A stretch of DNA of 64,000 nucleotides from Canna indica (GCA_034359265.1 CP136895.1:5644501-5708500), one strand, 5' to 3'. Positions 13,442 to 26,611 are shown, counted from the stretch's first letter. Notes: generated by a model from the sequence alone, not told the origin. Program-made: numbers and translations.

Positions 13442-14600
13442 TGATCCTATGCAACGGTGTCTTCGCCTTTCTACCTGACCCCTTGGAGAGCTTATAATTT
13501 CACAAACTGTCTACTTCTTCTTCAGACTGCTTCATTGGCTGGCACAATAGAGAAAAAACAAGAGTGTTATCAAATAGTTTCATAATTAAACTACAGTTAA
13601 GTTTAAAACGTGAGAAAATAAAATTCTTCTACTAACATGCTGTATGAAATCAGGTACATAAAAATGAACAAAACGAAGATTGACGTGGGTGTTGAAATTG
13701 CACTAAACAGAAATGTGAAATGATAAAATAAAGTTTGATCAAAGGAAAGAACAACCGAGGTAATGTTTATGCCATGACTCCTAGCACCGCAAATTATGGC
13801 AAAAGTAATAGATTTGGAAAAGGTATATGCTTCAGGCAAAGCAATTGGGGTTTTTCTTTCGTGCTATTCAGTAAACTCCCTGAATATATAATTTATCAGC
13901 AAACGTGCAGAGAACGTTTAACGCACCAAATTAGTCCAAACGTAAAAGTAAATCAGAACTTAAATATACAAGGGGATGCTAATAGATCGTATGCTGATGA
14001 GGGCCACTGGCAATTTGGCAAATAACAATATACGAAGATGTAGGCACCAACATATTAAACTGCCTTAAACGGTAGCAAAACCTAGGCTTTAAAGGGAAGG
14101 AAAAAAAAAGTTGACACTCATACAACGCATCTACGTATATTTCTTGCTCCAAAAGCCCCAACACAGAACTCAAAAAGAAAACAAGAAGGCGCAAAAGACC
14201 GACTCCAGAACTCCCCGAGTACGTGGCAACACCAGAGTTTTGGGGGAAAAGCAAAAAAGGAAACGTATGAAGCTAAGCGATCGACTTAGTGCATTGCCAC
14301 CAAGCGATGAAGCACCAGCCGCCGCAAACCGGGCAACCGTGATCCTCAAACAACGCAGCAAGATCGAGACTTTAAAGCAAAAAAAAAGAAACACAGACTG
14401 CAAACCAAATTAAGCGACTATACCTGAGAAAAGTTGCAGAATACCTAGAGACGATTTCAGGCGGAAGAGAAGGGTACACCTTCCTTTGAACTGTGGAGAG
14501 CATGCGGAAGGGATCGATGCCGAGCCGTATAAAACAATCTCGACCCTCAAACAACGGAGTCGTGGAGACTGGAGAGGGAGGAAGAGACCTTTAACAAATG
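13442..14600 (-). promoter_or_regulatory. 5'UTR of the RINGv gene: non-coding first exon, intron and a short uORF
   Basis: A likely untranslated exon lies at about 14424-14600 (minus), ending in CTCAG with the donor GTATAG. It would join a second exon at 13538 after a pyrimidine-rich acceptor (TTGTGCCAG). That exon contains an 11-codon uORF (MKQSEEEVDSL, then TGA) upstream of the main ATG at 13441. Plus- and minus-strand frames through the intron (13735-14413) overlap and look non-coding. The transcription start is not visible. Confidence 0.5.
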
Positions 14601-14826
14601 AGGGTCTGTAAATGTATCTTTTCTCTCCTTCAGGCTTCAAGTGTATTTTTTTGTGACAAGGACATAAATGACAATAACTGAAAAAAAGAAGGAAAATTAG
14701 GAAAACCCAAGTTCCCTATAATGATCAGTAATCCACTTCCAGCTTAAACCTAACCTGATTAAACCAAAAAATTGGTTCTGGCACAGCCTTGCTCACCCAC
14801 TAGGTGGGGCCGGACAAGGGATAGGA

Positions 14827-15263
14827 TAGGTATGGTAATTGAAATCGATTAATCGAATTGTAAAATTATGTTTCAGATATTGAATTTATAGTTCGGTTTC
14901 GATTTTGGTTAAAAAATGTAAAAAAAATATTAAATTTGATTCGGTTTCGATTTTAGTTACCGATTATTCGCGGACGGATAAGTAAATTCGGAACTATTAT
15001 AATTATTTTTTAAAATATTTTTTAGATATTACAAAACCTAGTTTACTAATTAATTAGTTATCTGTTTACTAATCAGTTAACTGCTTAGTTAATGGGTAAT
15101 CGGTTCTATTCAAATCGAATAATCGAAATCGAGTCGGCTTCGATTTAGAATACTATTTTTTGAAATCAAATTTCGATTTCAATTTCGGTTAGCGAGATTT
15201 TAATCGATTTCAATTTCGATTAATCATAAAAAGAGTTCGATTAATCAAATTGTTATCATCCTA
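14827..15263. mobile_element. hAT-type MITE with exact 8-bp duplication
   Basis: 437 bp, with ends TAGGTATGGTAATTG and TTGTTATCATCCTA. The flanks GGATAGGA (14819-14826 and 15264-15271) match exactly. Same family as the copy at 9422, with similar repeated TTCGGTT/TCGATTT motifs. It lies just upstream of the RINGv gene's first exon. Confidence 0.9.
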
Positions 15264-15271
15264 GGATAGGA

Positions 15272-18094
15272 GCTGCTAGCCAATGAACTTGCGATACATG
15301 TTGGACCTTCTCGGCTTGATTGAACTGCTTGAGTCCTAATTGGTCAACTTTGCCACCTCAAGGTGAAATTGTCATGGCAATCATGCATCTAATTATTACT
15401 ATAATTATTACTTTTTCTTTATTTTTTAAACTTGATTTAATCATTTTTTTACAAATACTAAAAATATATTTGCTTCTTAAGATAAATAAATATAAGACAA
15501 AGAATAAATTAATATTTATTATTTATTTAATATAAAAAATTATAAAAAAAATAAGAATAAAAGAACAAAAAATTAATATTATGTGGAATGTATATTAGAT
15601 TTTAAAAAAATTATCCAATCATACCATCTCTTATCATGTTTATTAAAGGAAACATACCACAAGTCCCAACTCAGCTCATTCAGTTTAGGACTACGTACTA
15701 CTAAAAATGGCTATTTTCTAGTGGATAAGGGCAATGAAATAATGAATAGATTGAGTGCCAAAGTGTGCCTTTTGCTACAAGGAACCCAAGTTGAAGAAGC
15801 ATTTATTTGAGAGAAAGATGGATATTTTATAACACACATTAACACAATCACATTAAACCAGATTATAAAGCCCAGATTCGTTCATTAGCCTATTATGTTA
15901 TTGCTTAGTGATTTTTTGAGCAGGCAAGCAATCAAAAAGTTATCAATCTTTATCACACTTTTGCTTAATTGCGTACATTAAAGTATTAAACCAAAAATAT
16001 TCCCTATAGTTCGACTTTGTGCAGCCCAATTAACATGATGTATTGAGTATATATATTAATCGATATATTATGAATTTTGAGCTCACAAGGGATCATAAGC
16101 GCATAAATTACCTTCTGCGGAGTCAATTAGATCGACGCATCTCCGTCGATGCAGTAAAGGCCGTTGTCAACGCAAACTGCATGCGTTGACTAACTAACGA
16201 AATGATAACTAAATCAACGCAATGCAGAGCCGTGTTAGAAATTGCGATATTATTTTCTTTTTTTTTTAAATGTGAAGACAAATTAAATCGTTTGCGAAGA
16301 AATTTATATTTAACACGCGTTTACCAAAACATAGTCCTGCCAAATACGAAATACCAGAATGATTATTCAAAGTAATTAACAAGTTTTATCCATTATTTTA
16401 TTTGACAAGTCACATCCATTTGTTGGAACAAACCCAATCCGATTCTCTATGAACCCGATTTGGGTGGGAAATGTGATGGCATAATTATCCTGCTTCAGCA
16501 AAACTAGTGGTAGGTGGCTTTTCCACGTCAATTGATGATGATAGGATATGGAATTTTCCCTCTTTGGTCTTCCCTAAATAATTAGGGCCATGTGAAAGCA
16601 CTTTAATACGAAATTATGCAAATTAATGACATATAAATGGGAAGGAAATTTAGATAATTAGTTGCAACTATATATATATGTAGCTCTAATTATGCACTTA
16701 ATATATTCCTACAAGGGAAAGTTAAAGATTGCCAACACTACAAGCAAAGTGGGGAGTTATTATTTTTCGTTTAGTTTACTAACTTCAGCTGTCATAGGTG
16801 GAATCGAAGAATATGTTGGTCCCACATTTTAATCGGGTTGTTGGGTGGCAAATGTTGAACTAATTGCAAAGTCAAAGCGGCCTTTGTTTGTTCTTCTTGT
16901 TTGTGAATTGCTGGAATCAGGAGCTTCAAAACAAGACAAGGATGGAATCAAAAGCTTTCGGACAAAAATAGAATTTAATTTTTGAGATTAATTGTTGACC
17001 ACTAATTCTATAGCCCATGAAAAAGGCCCGAAACGAGATGCAGCCCAAAAGATTGCTTACAATTCAATTTCATTTTTTTCCATAAATAATTTGGTTAAAT
17101 TTGATATATCAGCAATTTCAATTCCATTTCATTTTTGCTAGAATTAATTAGCTAAAATAAAAAAAAATGAAATTTAATTATTTTATATTGTTTTATTATT
17201 TATATATTATATTTAATTTCTTAAATATTTATAACGATGATTAATAAAAAAATGAATTTAAATTTTAGCTAGTTGGATTTTTTTTAGGGGCGCATTTTTA
17301 TATGATCTTTTTGAGATAAATATTTTAAAAAGTGACATTCTTTATAAGTTTAATAAAATATAGTCAAGAGAATAATTTTTTTGAACAAAATTATCTACAT
17401 TGATACCCAACATGTATGATTAAAAATGTGTCTGTTTGCACAACCCGTTCAGGTAACGATAACCCGCACAACCCGTCAATATGCCAACAAATAATGGACA
17501 AAGACAACACATTCCATCTTGAATGTCAACAACGCAAGACAACTCGGGAAAACTCCGTCTGTATGCCAACAACAAGGGACAAAGACAGCACACCTCGCTC
17601 TGGATGTCAACAAACCCAAGACAACTCGTCCAGGGTGTCGACAACTCGGGACAACCTGCTGACGGAGTCAACACTCTGGGATGAAGAGAAAATACTATGC
17701 ACTGATATTGCTTTGTGTGATTTCTATTTGCGCTGCAGATGACTTACAATGAAGATGAGAATATGATTCATGCCAAAGATGATTGCGAGATGCCAATTGA
17801 GTCAACGAAATCGTGTCGCGAGGCTGCACGTTGGCCACGACTGTTGGCCACGTAAGGTTGGCCGGGTAGCAGCCATTGGCTCGCTCTAGCCGTGGTGGCC
17901 CACTGTCGACTACAACGTTGCGTGATGTAGCCACTTTGGTCACGTTGGCTAGCTAGCATTGTCGGGCGTAAAATCCCAGCCCCAATCGGCCAATGGTGGG
18001 CTCATGCAGAGCCGACAATGAGAGGAGGGGTGGGGGAGTGACGAGGGACAATCATTGGTGGTGGATCTGGTAAAGAAAGCGAGAATAAGGGAGG
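15272..18094. other. Intergenic, no gene recognised; short tandem repeat at 17480-17643
   Basis: AT-rich up to about 17400, then GC-richer. Two imperfect 82-bp tandem units (17480-17561, 17562-17643) repeat TATGCCAACAA...GACAAAGACA...GTCAACAA...GACAACTCG. The frame 17416-17742 runs through this repeat and has no recognisable domain. The segment 17700-18090 is GC-rich with no identifiable product. Confidence 0.5.
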
Positions 18095-18498
18095 CACTAC
18101 TAGAATTGTGGTCATCAACGACGACTGATACCATGGCTGAATCGTCGGTGATAAATATCACGAACGACATCAACCGTGGTAAACAACCGTCGCTGATGTG
18201 TGCGTCTCAGATGTGTTGTGACGGCCGAGCTCGGCCGTCACACGTAATCATCAACGACAGCCCCGTGCGCTGTCGTCGATTTAAAAACATCAGTGACGGC
18301 TCGGAGAGCTATCACTGATAACAACCCATCAGCCACAGCCCAATCCCGTCGGTGATATTATTAGCAATCGTGATATTTGGTGCTGCCCAGGCCATCAACC
18401 ATTTACGATAAGCTTTCAGCCACGGCATAGTGACGGTTAACCGTGGGTAAGCCGTGGCTAAAGGTGTATCCTGTAACTAAAAAAACTAAAAAATTTGC

Positions 18499-21290
18499 AA
18501 ACTCAAATATTTGGTTATCTATTTCGCCTTTGTGTTCTGTGCTGTAAGCTTGAAACCAATTAGAGAACTCACGATTCCGTAATTTTTCTAATTCTTCGTT
18601 GCCGTAAATTGAGTATTTTGTCACCATCTCGATGTCAAATATTTTAATGAACTTCTCAATCTCTGGACAGTTTAGTAAAACGTACAAGTAGGCCAAATGA
18701 TACTCTTTATCGTTTAAGAATCGAGACAAATGAGAACCCAAAGCACGACCGGGGTAACAAAAGATATTTAAACAACCATCTGATGGTCGAGCTCCACCGT
18801 CGCCGTTCCGTGGAAGACGATTAAGTCTTGTCTTGATGGTTGATTCAAAATAAAATGAGCATAAAGTTGAAATTTCTTGAATTATATATGCTTCTGATAT
18901 GAAACCTTCAACTGCGGCAGTGTTCTTTACTTTTTTCTTCAGACGATTCATGTATCTTTCAAATAAGTACATCCATCGGTATTGAACAGGGCCATCAACT
19001 CGTGCCTCGTATGCCAAATGTATCGGTAGATGCTCCATCGAGTCAAAAAATGCATGAGGGAAAAACTGCTCCAGCTTGCATATGATTTCAACAATATTAT
19101 TTTCAAGTGCTGACATATCTTCGACTCGAAGTATATTTGCACAAATATTTCTGAAAAACATACTTAATTCTGTTAACGGACCCCAAATATTATCATGTAG
19201 ATGATATCTAAATGCAATCGAAAGCAATTTCTGCATGAATACATGATAATCGTGGCTCTTCATCCCCGATATTTTGCATTCATCGACGTTTACACATCGA
19301 GATAAGTTTGAGGCATATCCATTGGGTAATCTGAGTTCTTTGATCCATTGATACACATCTTTCATCTGTTGTTTATTTAATACATACGACGCATTTGGCT
19401 TATGAAATCATCCGTTGACCTCTTGTAACTTTAACTCAGGCCTCTTACAAAATATTTTTACATCATGTCGGGCTTTCATATTATCTTTAGTTTTGTCAAA
19501 AATATCCATCACTGTGTTAAAAATATTATCAAACATATTTTTTTCAATGTGCATGACGTCCAAATTATGTCGAATCAGTAATGAACTCCAATACGGCAAT
19601 CCCCAAAAGATACTTTTCTTCACCCAGTTATGTGTTTGACCAAAGCCTGAAATTCTTATATTTCGACCAAAAGTAATATCTGAAAGCAATTGAACACGTG
19701 CTAACATTTGTTCACAAGACAACATCAGTGGTGGCTCATCTCTTTCGACTCTACATTTGATAAATTTGTCACGATTCCTTCGATACTGATGGTTAGACGG
19801 TAGGAATCGGCAATGACAATCAAAGAAGAAAATTTTTCGACCATTCTCAAGACTGAAGGATTTTGAGTGTTCCATGCAATACAGGCAAGAGAGTCGACCA
19901 TGCATGCTCCAACCAAACAACATGTCATAGGCCGGGAAATCATTGATTGTCCACAATATAGCAGCTCGTAAAGTGAAGTTTTGCTTATGGTAACAATCAT
20001 AAGTGACAACTCCCTCAGCCCACAATATTTTGAGTTCATCAATTAGGGGACGAAGAAATATGTCAATTTATTTGCGAGGACCCCTAGGACCCGGAATAAT
20101 CATCAAAAGAAAGATAAATTCATCTTTCATACAAATTGAGGACGACAAATTATAAACTGTTAACAGCACGGGCCATACTGAGTACGGAGTTGCCGAATTA
20201 CCAAACAGAATAAAACTATCTGTGCATAATTCCAACCTGACATTTCTAGTCTCCCCAGCAAATGAAGGATAACACTTATCCAAATGTTTCCATGCTTCAC
20301 TATCGGATGGATGAGTCATTATTGTATCATCACGACTTCTTGTATGCCAACTCATATAGGGGGCAGTCTTTTCCGACATGAATAACCTTTGAAGCCTCGG
20401 TGTCAGTGGAAAATACCGAAGCACCTTAAAGGGAATATTTCTTTGTCGGACCAATTTTTTCTACTTGTAACGAGGATGTTCACATACTGGGCATTGTTCT
20501 AATTGTGCATTTTTTATAATATTAAATACAATTATTTGGGCACGCGTGTATCTTTTCGTACCCAAGCCCTAATTTCCTCATCAACTTTTTTGTCTCATAA
20601 AAGGTTGGCTCAAACTTGTTATTTGGGGGTAGCATACCATTGATAAAGCCTGCAATCCGATCAAACGCAACCCCACTGATATTACAATCGGACTTGATGT
20701 TCAGGAGTTGTGTCATTGCCGAAAATCTTGTATAATTAGGACAATTATCATACATAGGTTCATCGGCAGCTTTCAACATCTCGTAAAATTCTACAGTCTC
20801 CTTATTCGGCAATTCAATCTGTATCTCAGGTTGTTCTTCAGTGACTTCAACTGTCATAGTATCTGGTGGCACTACCGTCTTAGTAACTGACTCAATATTA
20901 TCATTTAAATGGAATTGTCCTCCAAGACTATCCAGAATTATTGTTCTATAAGGATTAGATGGATTGGAAAAAGAAACATCAGTAGAAGAAGATTCACCAT
21001 GAGTTTGGACAACATGATTGCTCGACGTCCCGACTTGACATGACTCCCCGTGACAATTCCATACAAAATATCTTGATGTGAATTCTTTTATATACAAATG
21101 CAATGTGACAGTTTCTCGATCCAAAAATCTTATGTTCGAATATTTTCAGCACGGACATCGAATTTTATCACCACTAAGTAATTTTTCATTCGAGTAGGAG
21201 AAATTTAAGAAGTAAGTTATGTCTACTCGAAATTCGTCCATTATAGCTCCACGATGAATTCGTCGGTATCCAACTTTGATCGCCCGACAT
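18499..21290 (-). pseudogene. Decayed CACTA transposase (TNP2/Transposase_21 type)
   Basis: Read on minus, segments 21290-20522, 20454-20068, 20025-19408 and 19365-18499 align in order with the transposase at 23059 (for example RFSAMTQLLNIK, PTFYETKKLMRKLGLGYEKI, HNWVKKSIFWGLPYWSSLL, RHNLDVMHIEKNMFDNIFN). Frameshifts begin near the start (a 2-base loss in the TGG-ATG-TAC region), stops interrupt the N-terminal zinc-ribbon-like domain, and the frame breaks near 20520 and between segments. Homology ends at an IFEF motif near 18499, directly joined to sub-terminal repeats, so the C-terminal domain is deleted. It cannot make a working transposase. Confidence 0.9.
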
Positions 21291-21364
21291 GTTCTGTCAA
21301 AAAGTTTGCAATATCTTTAGGTAATGTCTTTAGGTGGGATGGTCCTATTCCATTCGGGATTCAT

Positions 21365-21560
21365 GTTATTTATATTTTATTTAGTATTTTTTTTAGTCAT
21401 TAATTTTATTCTAAATTTCGATAGCATCTCCCTATAGTTCTCCGAATACGCATATCATCTGGGCGTGTATCGGAGAACAAGGGAGATACAAGTCAAAATT
21501 TAAAAATGAAGTTAATGACTAAAAAAAATTAACTAGGTGCAATATAAATAACTATGCTCC
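21365..21560. repeat. Long inverted repeat upstream of outer-element transposase
   Basis: Arms pair around the loop TATCATCTGG, with TTCTCCGAATACG on one side and CGTGTATCGGAGAA on the other, extending into TCTAAATTTCGATAGCATCTCCCT. It is equivalent to the hairpins at 22800 and 42795, although the flanking arms have diverged more. Confidence 0.75.
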
Positions 21561-21964
21561 CAAATTGTCCAATTAGGGACAATTCAAGGGTTGTACATCG
21601 TATAAAATATCATTAACTTCATTTACACGAACATACAACCCCCGAACGGATCTAAGATCACTACTAGAAATTGAGTCTTCAGTAACGGGTATCAGCAACG
21701 GCCGATCAAGCCATTGCTATTTGCAACGACGTTCTTACGGCCGCCCGAGCCATTGCAGATATTTGTATCTGCAATGGCGTTCTAACGGACACACGAGCCG
21801 TTGCGAATTATTTTAATTATTCGCAATGGCTTTCTAACGGACATGCGAGCCGTTGCTGATGAATTAATTATCAGCAACGGCTTTCTAACGGACAAGTGAG
21901 CCGTTGCTGATGATAACTTATTAGCAACGGCTTTCTAACGGGCGAGTGAGCCGTTGCTGATAAG

Positions 21965-21973
21965 TTTATATAG
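21965..21973 (+). promoter_or_regulatory. TATA box of the nested CACTA element
   Basis: TTTATATAG lies directly after the last left-hand sub-terminal repeat and is followed by a GC-rich presumed 5'UTR. The sister element has the same motif at 41949-41957 in the same context. It would drive the transposase/second-gene transcription unit. Confidence 0.6.
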
Positions 21974-22396
21974 GGCACGCAGTCGCGCCCGACCCTTCTT
22001 CCTCCCGCTGCTGCCGCTGCCGTCTCCTGCTCCCGCTTGTCACCGCCGCTGCCGCCGCTGCCGACGACGCCTCTTCGTCCTCCCGCTGCCGCCAACATTT
22101 TTAAGTATGCCTCGCCGGCCGACCGTCTCGTCCCGTTGCGGCCGGTGGGAAATCTGACCGAAACCCTTTTTTAAGGGTTTCGGCCAGTGGCGGTCGGCCG
22201 ATGGCCGCCGCCGGACCTTGTACAGTGGTCGGATAGTGTGTCCGACCACTGTACGCCGGCGTCGGAGTCCACTTGACTCCGACGCCGGAATTTATAGATT
22301 TATATATAATTTTTTATTTATTTTTTAATTGTTAATTAATTATTTAGATTAATTGTTTAATTTGTTAGATTACTTATTAGGGTTTAGATTAATTTC

Positions 22397-22602
22397 GGAA
22401 TTGTCCACTTCGGACGCGTGCCGAAATCGTCCACTTCGGACGAGCGCCGGAATCGTCCACTTCGGACGCGCGTCGGAATCGTCCACTTCGGACGCGCGCC
22501 GGAATCATCCACTTTGGACGCGCGCTGAAATCGTCCACTTCGGACGCGCGCCGGAATCGTCCACTTCGGACGCGCGTCGAAATCGTCCAATATGGACTCG
22601 AA
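22397..22602 (+). repeat. Tandem array of about eight 26-bp units in nested CACTA leader
   Basis: The unit GGAATCGTCCACTTCGGACG + CGCGCC is repeated about eight times with few changes. Each unit holds a small palindrome GTCC-ACTTC-GGAC. The same array is at 42401-42594 and a decayed version at about 28670-28880 in the outer element (minus orientation). Function unknown; it may be a binding array or part of the leader. Confidence 0.85.
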
Positions 22603-22799
22603 CTGTCTCGAAATATTTAGAAAATGATCATGCATCCGACGAGTTCATATGTTTCACGTACGCATCGACGAGTCGGATATGATTTAGCAAAACCTTAGAT
22701 CCGTTCGGGGATTGTATGTTCGTGTAAAAGAAGTAGATGATCTTTTATACGACGTACAATTCTTGAATTGTCCCTGATTGGACAATTTGGGAATATAGT

Positions 22800-22982
22800 T
22801 ATTTGTACTGCACTTACATTTTTATTTTAACTGTTAACTAATCATTCTAAATTTCGGCAACATCTCTCTTGTTCTCCGATACGCGCTCATATGATATGCG
22901 TATTCGGAGAACTGTAGGGAGATGCTGCCGAAATTTAGAATGAAGATAACGGTTAAAATAAGTACTTAGTGCAATATAAATA
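22800..22982. repeat. Long inverted repeat (hairpin) upstream of transposase, nested copy
   Basis: The two arms of roughly 85-90 bp meet around ATATGATATGCG near 22890-22898. Complementary pairs include TCTAAATTTCGGCA with TGCCGAAATTTAGA and TTCTCCGATACGC with GCGTATTCGGAGAA. The hairpin recurs at the same position in the other two elements (21370-21555 and 42795-42975). Confidence 0.85.
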
Positions 22983-23058
22983 ACATAAATCCCGAATGGA
23001 ATAGGACAATCTCACCTAAAGACATTAACCAAAGAAATTGTCATTGATTGACAGAATC

Positions 23059-26000
23059 ATGTCGACTGATCGAAGTTGGATGTACCGACGTCCTGATCGT
23101 GGAGCTTTAACGAATGAGTTTCGATTAGGCGTAACGTACTTCCTAAATTTCGCCTATTCGAATCGAAATTTCGTTAGCATGGATGACCAAATCCGATGTC
23201 CGTGCCGCATTTGTTCAAATGGACGATTTTTGGATCGGGAGACTGTCACTCTGCATCTATATAGCAAAGGATTTGCACCAAGATATTTTCTATGGACTTG
23301 TCACGGGGAGTCACGCGAAGTCGGGATGTCGAGCAATCTTGTCGTTCAGACATATGGTGAATCTTCCTCTACTGGTGCTTCTTCATCCAGTCAATGTAAT
23401 CCCTATAGAACTATGATACTTGATAGTCTTGGGGGTCAATTCCACCTGGATGATAATGTTGATCGGCCAGTTCTTCAGACATCAGTCCCACCAGATACTA
23501 CAGCGGTTGATATCACAGAAGTACAAACTGCGGTAGAGATTGAATTACCGAATAAAGAAGCTGCAGAATTTTACGAGATGTTGAAAGCTGCCGATGAACC
23601 TTTGTATGAGAATTGTCCTAAATACACTAGGTTTTCAGCAATGACACAGCTTTTAAACATCAAGGCCGATTGTAATATCAGCGGAGTTGCGTATGATCGG
23701 ATTGCTGGATTGATTAATGGGATGCTGCCGACTGATAATAAGTTTGAGCCAACTTTTTATAAGACTAAAAAGCTAATGAGAAAATTAGGGCTTGGGTACG
23801 AAAAAATACACGCGTGCCAAAATAACTTCATTTTATATTATAAAGAAAATGTGCAGTTGGATAAATGCCCTGTATGTCAACATCCTCGTTACAAGGAGAA
23901 GAAATCAGTCCGACAAAAAAATATCCCGTTTAAGGTGCTTCGGTATTTTTCACTAACACCGAGACTTCAAAGATTATTTATGTCGGAAAAGACAGCCCCC
24001 TACATGAGTTGGCATGCAAGAAGTCGTGATGATACAGTAATGACTCATCCATCTGACAGTGAAGCATGGAAACATTTGGATACATGTTATCCTTCATTTG
24101 CTAGGGATACTAGAAATATCAGATTGGCATTGTGCACAGATGGTTTTAATCCGTTTGGACATTCTGCAACTCCTTATTCAGTTTGGCCAGTGCTGCTGAC
24201 AGTTTATAATTTGCCACCGTCAATGTGCATGAAAGATGAATTTATTTATCTTTCAATAATTATTTCGGGTCCTAAGGGTCCGCGAAAAGAAATTGACATA
24301 TTTCTCAGACCCTTGATAGATGAATTGAAAATATTGTGGACTAAGGGAGCTGTCACTTATGATTGTCATCGGAAGTAAAACTTCAATTTAAAGGCCGCGG
24401 TCTTGTGGACAATCAATGATTTCCCAGCGTACGGCATATTATCGGGTTGGAGCACTCACGGCCGACTCTCTTGTCCGTATTGTATGGAACACTCTAAATC
24501 AATCAGTCTTCAGAACGGACAAAAAATCTCATTCTTTGATTGTCATCGTCGATTCCTACCGGTTAATCAACAGTATCGAAGGAATCATAATAAATTTACT
24601 AAGGGCAGAGTCGAAAGAGATGGGCCACCACCGATGTTGTCTGGTGAACAAATGTTAGCACGTGTTTCAGCACTTCCAGATATAGTATTTGGTCGCAATG
24701 AAAGAGTGTCAGGTTTTGGCCAAACACATAACTGGGTGAAAAAAAGTATCTTTTGGGAATTGCCCTATTGGAGTTCATTATTGATTCGACATAATTTAGA
24801 TGTCATGCACATTGAAAAAAATGTGTTTGATAATATTTTCAACACTTTGATGGATGTTTCCGGAAAAACTAAAGATAATGTCAAAGCCCGACATGATATG
24901 AAAATACTTTGTAAAAGACCAGAGTTGGAGTTACAAGAGGTCAACGGACGATATCTGAAATCGAAGGCCCTATATGTGTTAAATAAACAACAGATCAAAG
25001 ATGTTTGTCAATGGGTAAAAGAACTCAGATTACCCGATGGATATGCTTCAAACTTATCTCGATGTGTGAACATCGATGATTGCAAAATATCAGGGATGAA
25101 GAGCCATGATTGTCATGTATTCATGCAGAGATTACTTTCGATCGCATTTCGAGATCTTCTACCTGATAATATTTGGGGTCCGTTAACTGAATTAAGTATG
25201 TTTTTTAGAAACATCTGTGCAAATGTCCTTCGAGTCGAAGATATGTCAACACTTGAAAATAATATTGTTGAAATCATATGCAAGCTGGAGCAATTTTTCC
25301 CTCCTGCATTTTTTGACTCGATGGAGCATCTACCGATACACTTGGCATACGAGGCACGAGTTGGTGGCCCCGTTCAATATCGGTGGATGTACTTATTTGA
25401 AAGATACATGAATCGTCTGAAGAAAAAAAGTAAAGAACACCGCAGCTGTTGAAGGATCAATATCTGAATCGTATATCATCCAAGAAATTTCAACATTCTG
25501 CTCATTTTACTTTGAATCGACAGTACAGACAAGATTTGATCGTCTTCCACGTATCGACGACGGGGGTGTTCGACATTCAGATGGACGTTTAAATATATTT
25601 TGTCACTCTGGTCGTGCTTTTGGTTCTCGTCCATCTCGACACTTAAGTGATGAAGAGTATCATTTGACACATTTGTATGTATTACTCAATTGTCCAGAGA
25701 TTGAACAATTCATTGAAATATTTGACATTGAGATGGTGCAAAAATACTCTATTCACAACGATCAAGAATTGGAGAGATTACGGAATCGTGATTTCCCTAC
25801 TTGGATTCAGACTTACAGCAAAGATCACAGAGCTGAAATAGATGAAAGAATATTTGAGTTTGTTAGTGGACCGTCGCGACTTGTGTCGTGCTATAGCGGA
25901 TATTTTGTTAACGGGTATAAATTTCACACGGTTGAATATTCATTTACAAAGAAGACGATGAGTGCTGGGGTCTGCGTGAAAGGGACAACCTATGTTGAAT

Positions 26001-26536
26001 GTGATATGGATTTTTATGGACTGGTGGAAGAAGTGATAGAGTTGCACTACTTCGGCTTAAAATCAGTGATCCTATTTAGATGTCATTGGTTCGATACAAC
26101 AGAAAGGGGCATGAAAGTTCATCCAAAATACAAACTTGTTGAGGTTAATTACAAATCGAAATTGGCAGCAAATGAGCCTTTTATATTGGCATCACAAGCC
26201 GAACAAGTATATTACGCGAAGTATCCGGCTCGAGATAAAGATAGAGCAGATTGGCGTGTAGTCTGTAAGACAAAAGGTAGAGGAAAAATTGATCCGATAG
26301 TAGGAGAAAATGAGCTGATACCAAGTATGACACATGGTTTCTATCAAGAAGATGATCCTCCTGCTGTAGATCGTATTATTCCAATACTCGAGGAAGCAGA
26401 CACAACGTCAATTCAATTAGAAGTTGAATATGCTGATGATGATGATCATGAAATTGAGGAAGCTGGAGATGAAGAAGATGAAGAAGAGGAAGAAGATGAA
26501 GAATTCGAAGACTATTATTCAGATGATGATGAATAA
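23059..26536 (+). pseudogene. CACTA transposase (TNP2/TNPD type), nearly full length, two inactivating lesions
   Basis: The ATG at 23059 begins MSTDRSWMYRR. In order: an N-terminal transposase-associated domain (IRCPCRICSN, TVTLHLYSKGF, about residues 1-90); a TNP2/Transposase_21 catalytic region (PSDSEAWKHLD, LPPSMCMKDEF, NDFPAYGILSGWSTHG, HNLDVMHIEKNVFDNIFN); a DUF4218-like part (HLPIHLAYEARVGGPVQYRW); a DUF4216-like part (CVKGTTYVECDMDFYG, DWRVVCKTKGRGK); and a strongly acidic Asp/Glu tail ending YYSDDDE. Lesion 1: TAA at 24376-24378, where the sister copy has CAA and the outer copy also encodes Gln. Lesion 2: one extra A in the run near 25427, shifting frame (about 25427-25452), after which the correct frame runs to 26536. 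With these two exceptions the reading is continuous. Domain names follow plant CACTA families and were not searched. Confidence 0.92.
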
Positions 26537-26611
26537 TTGTAAAGTATATATTTTATTAAATATATCTCTACTATTTATACAATAATCTGATTATATGTCT
26601 ATTCCACAGAT

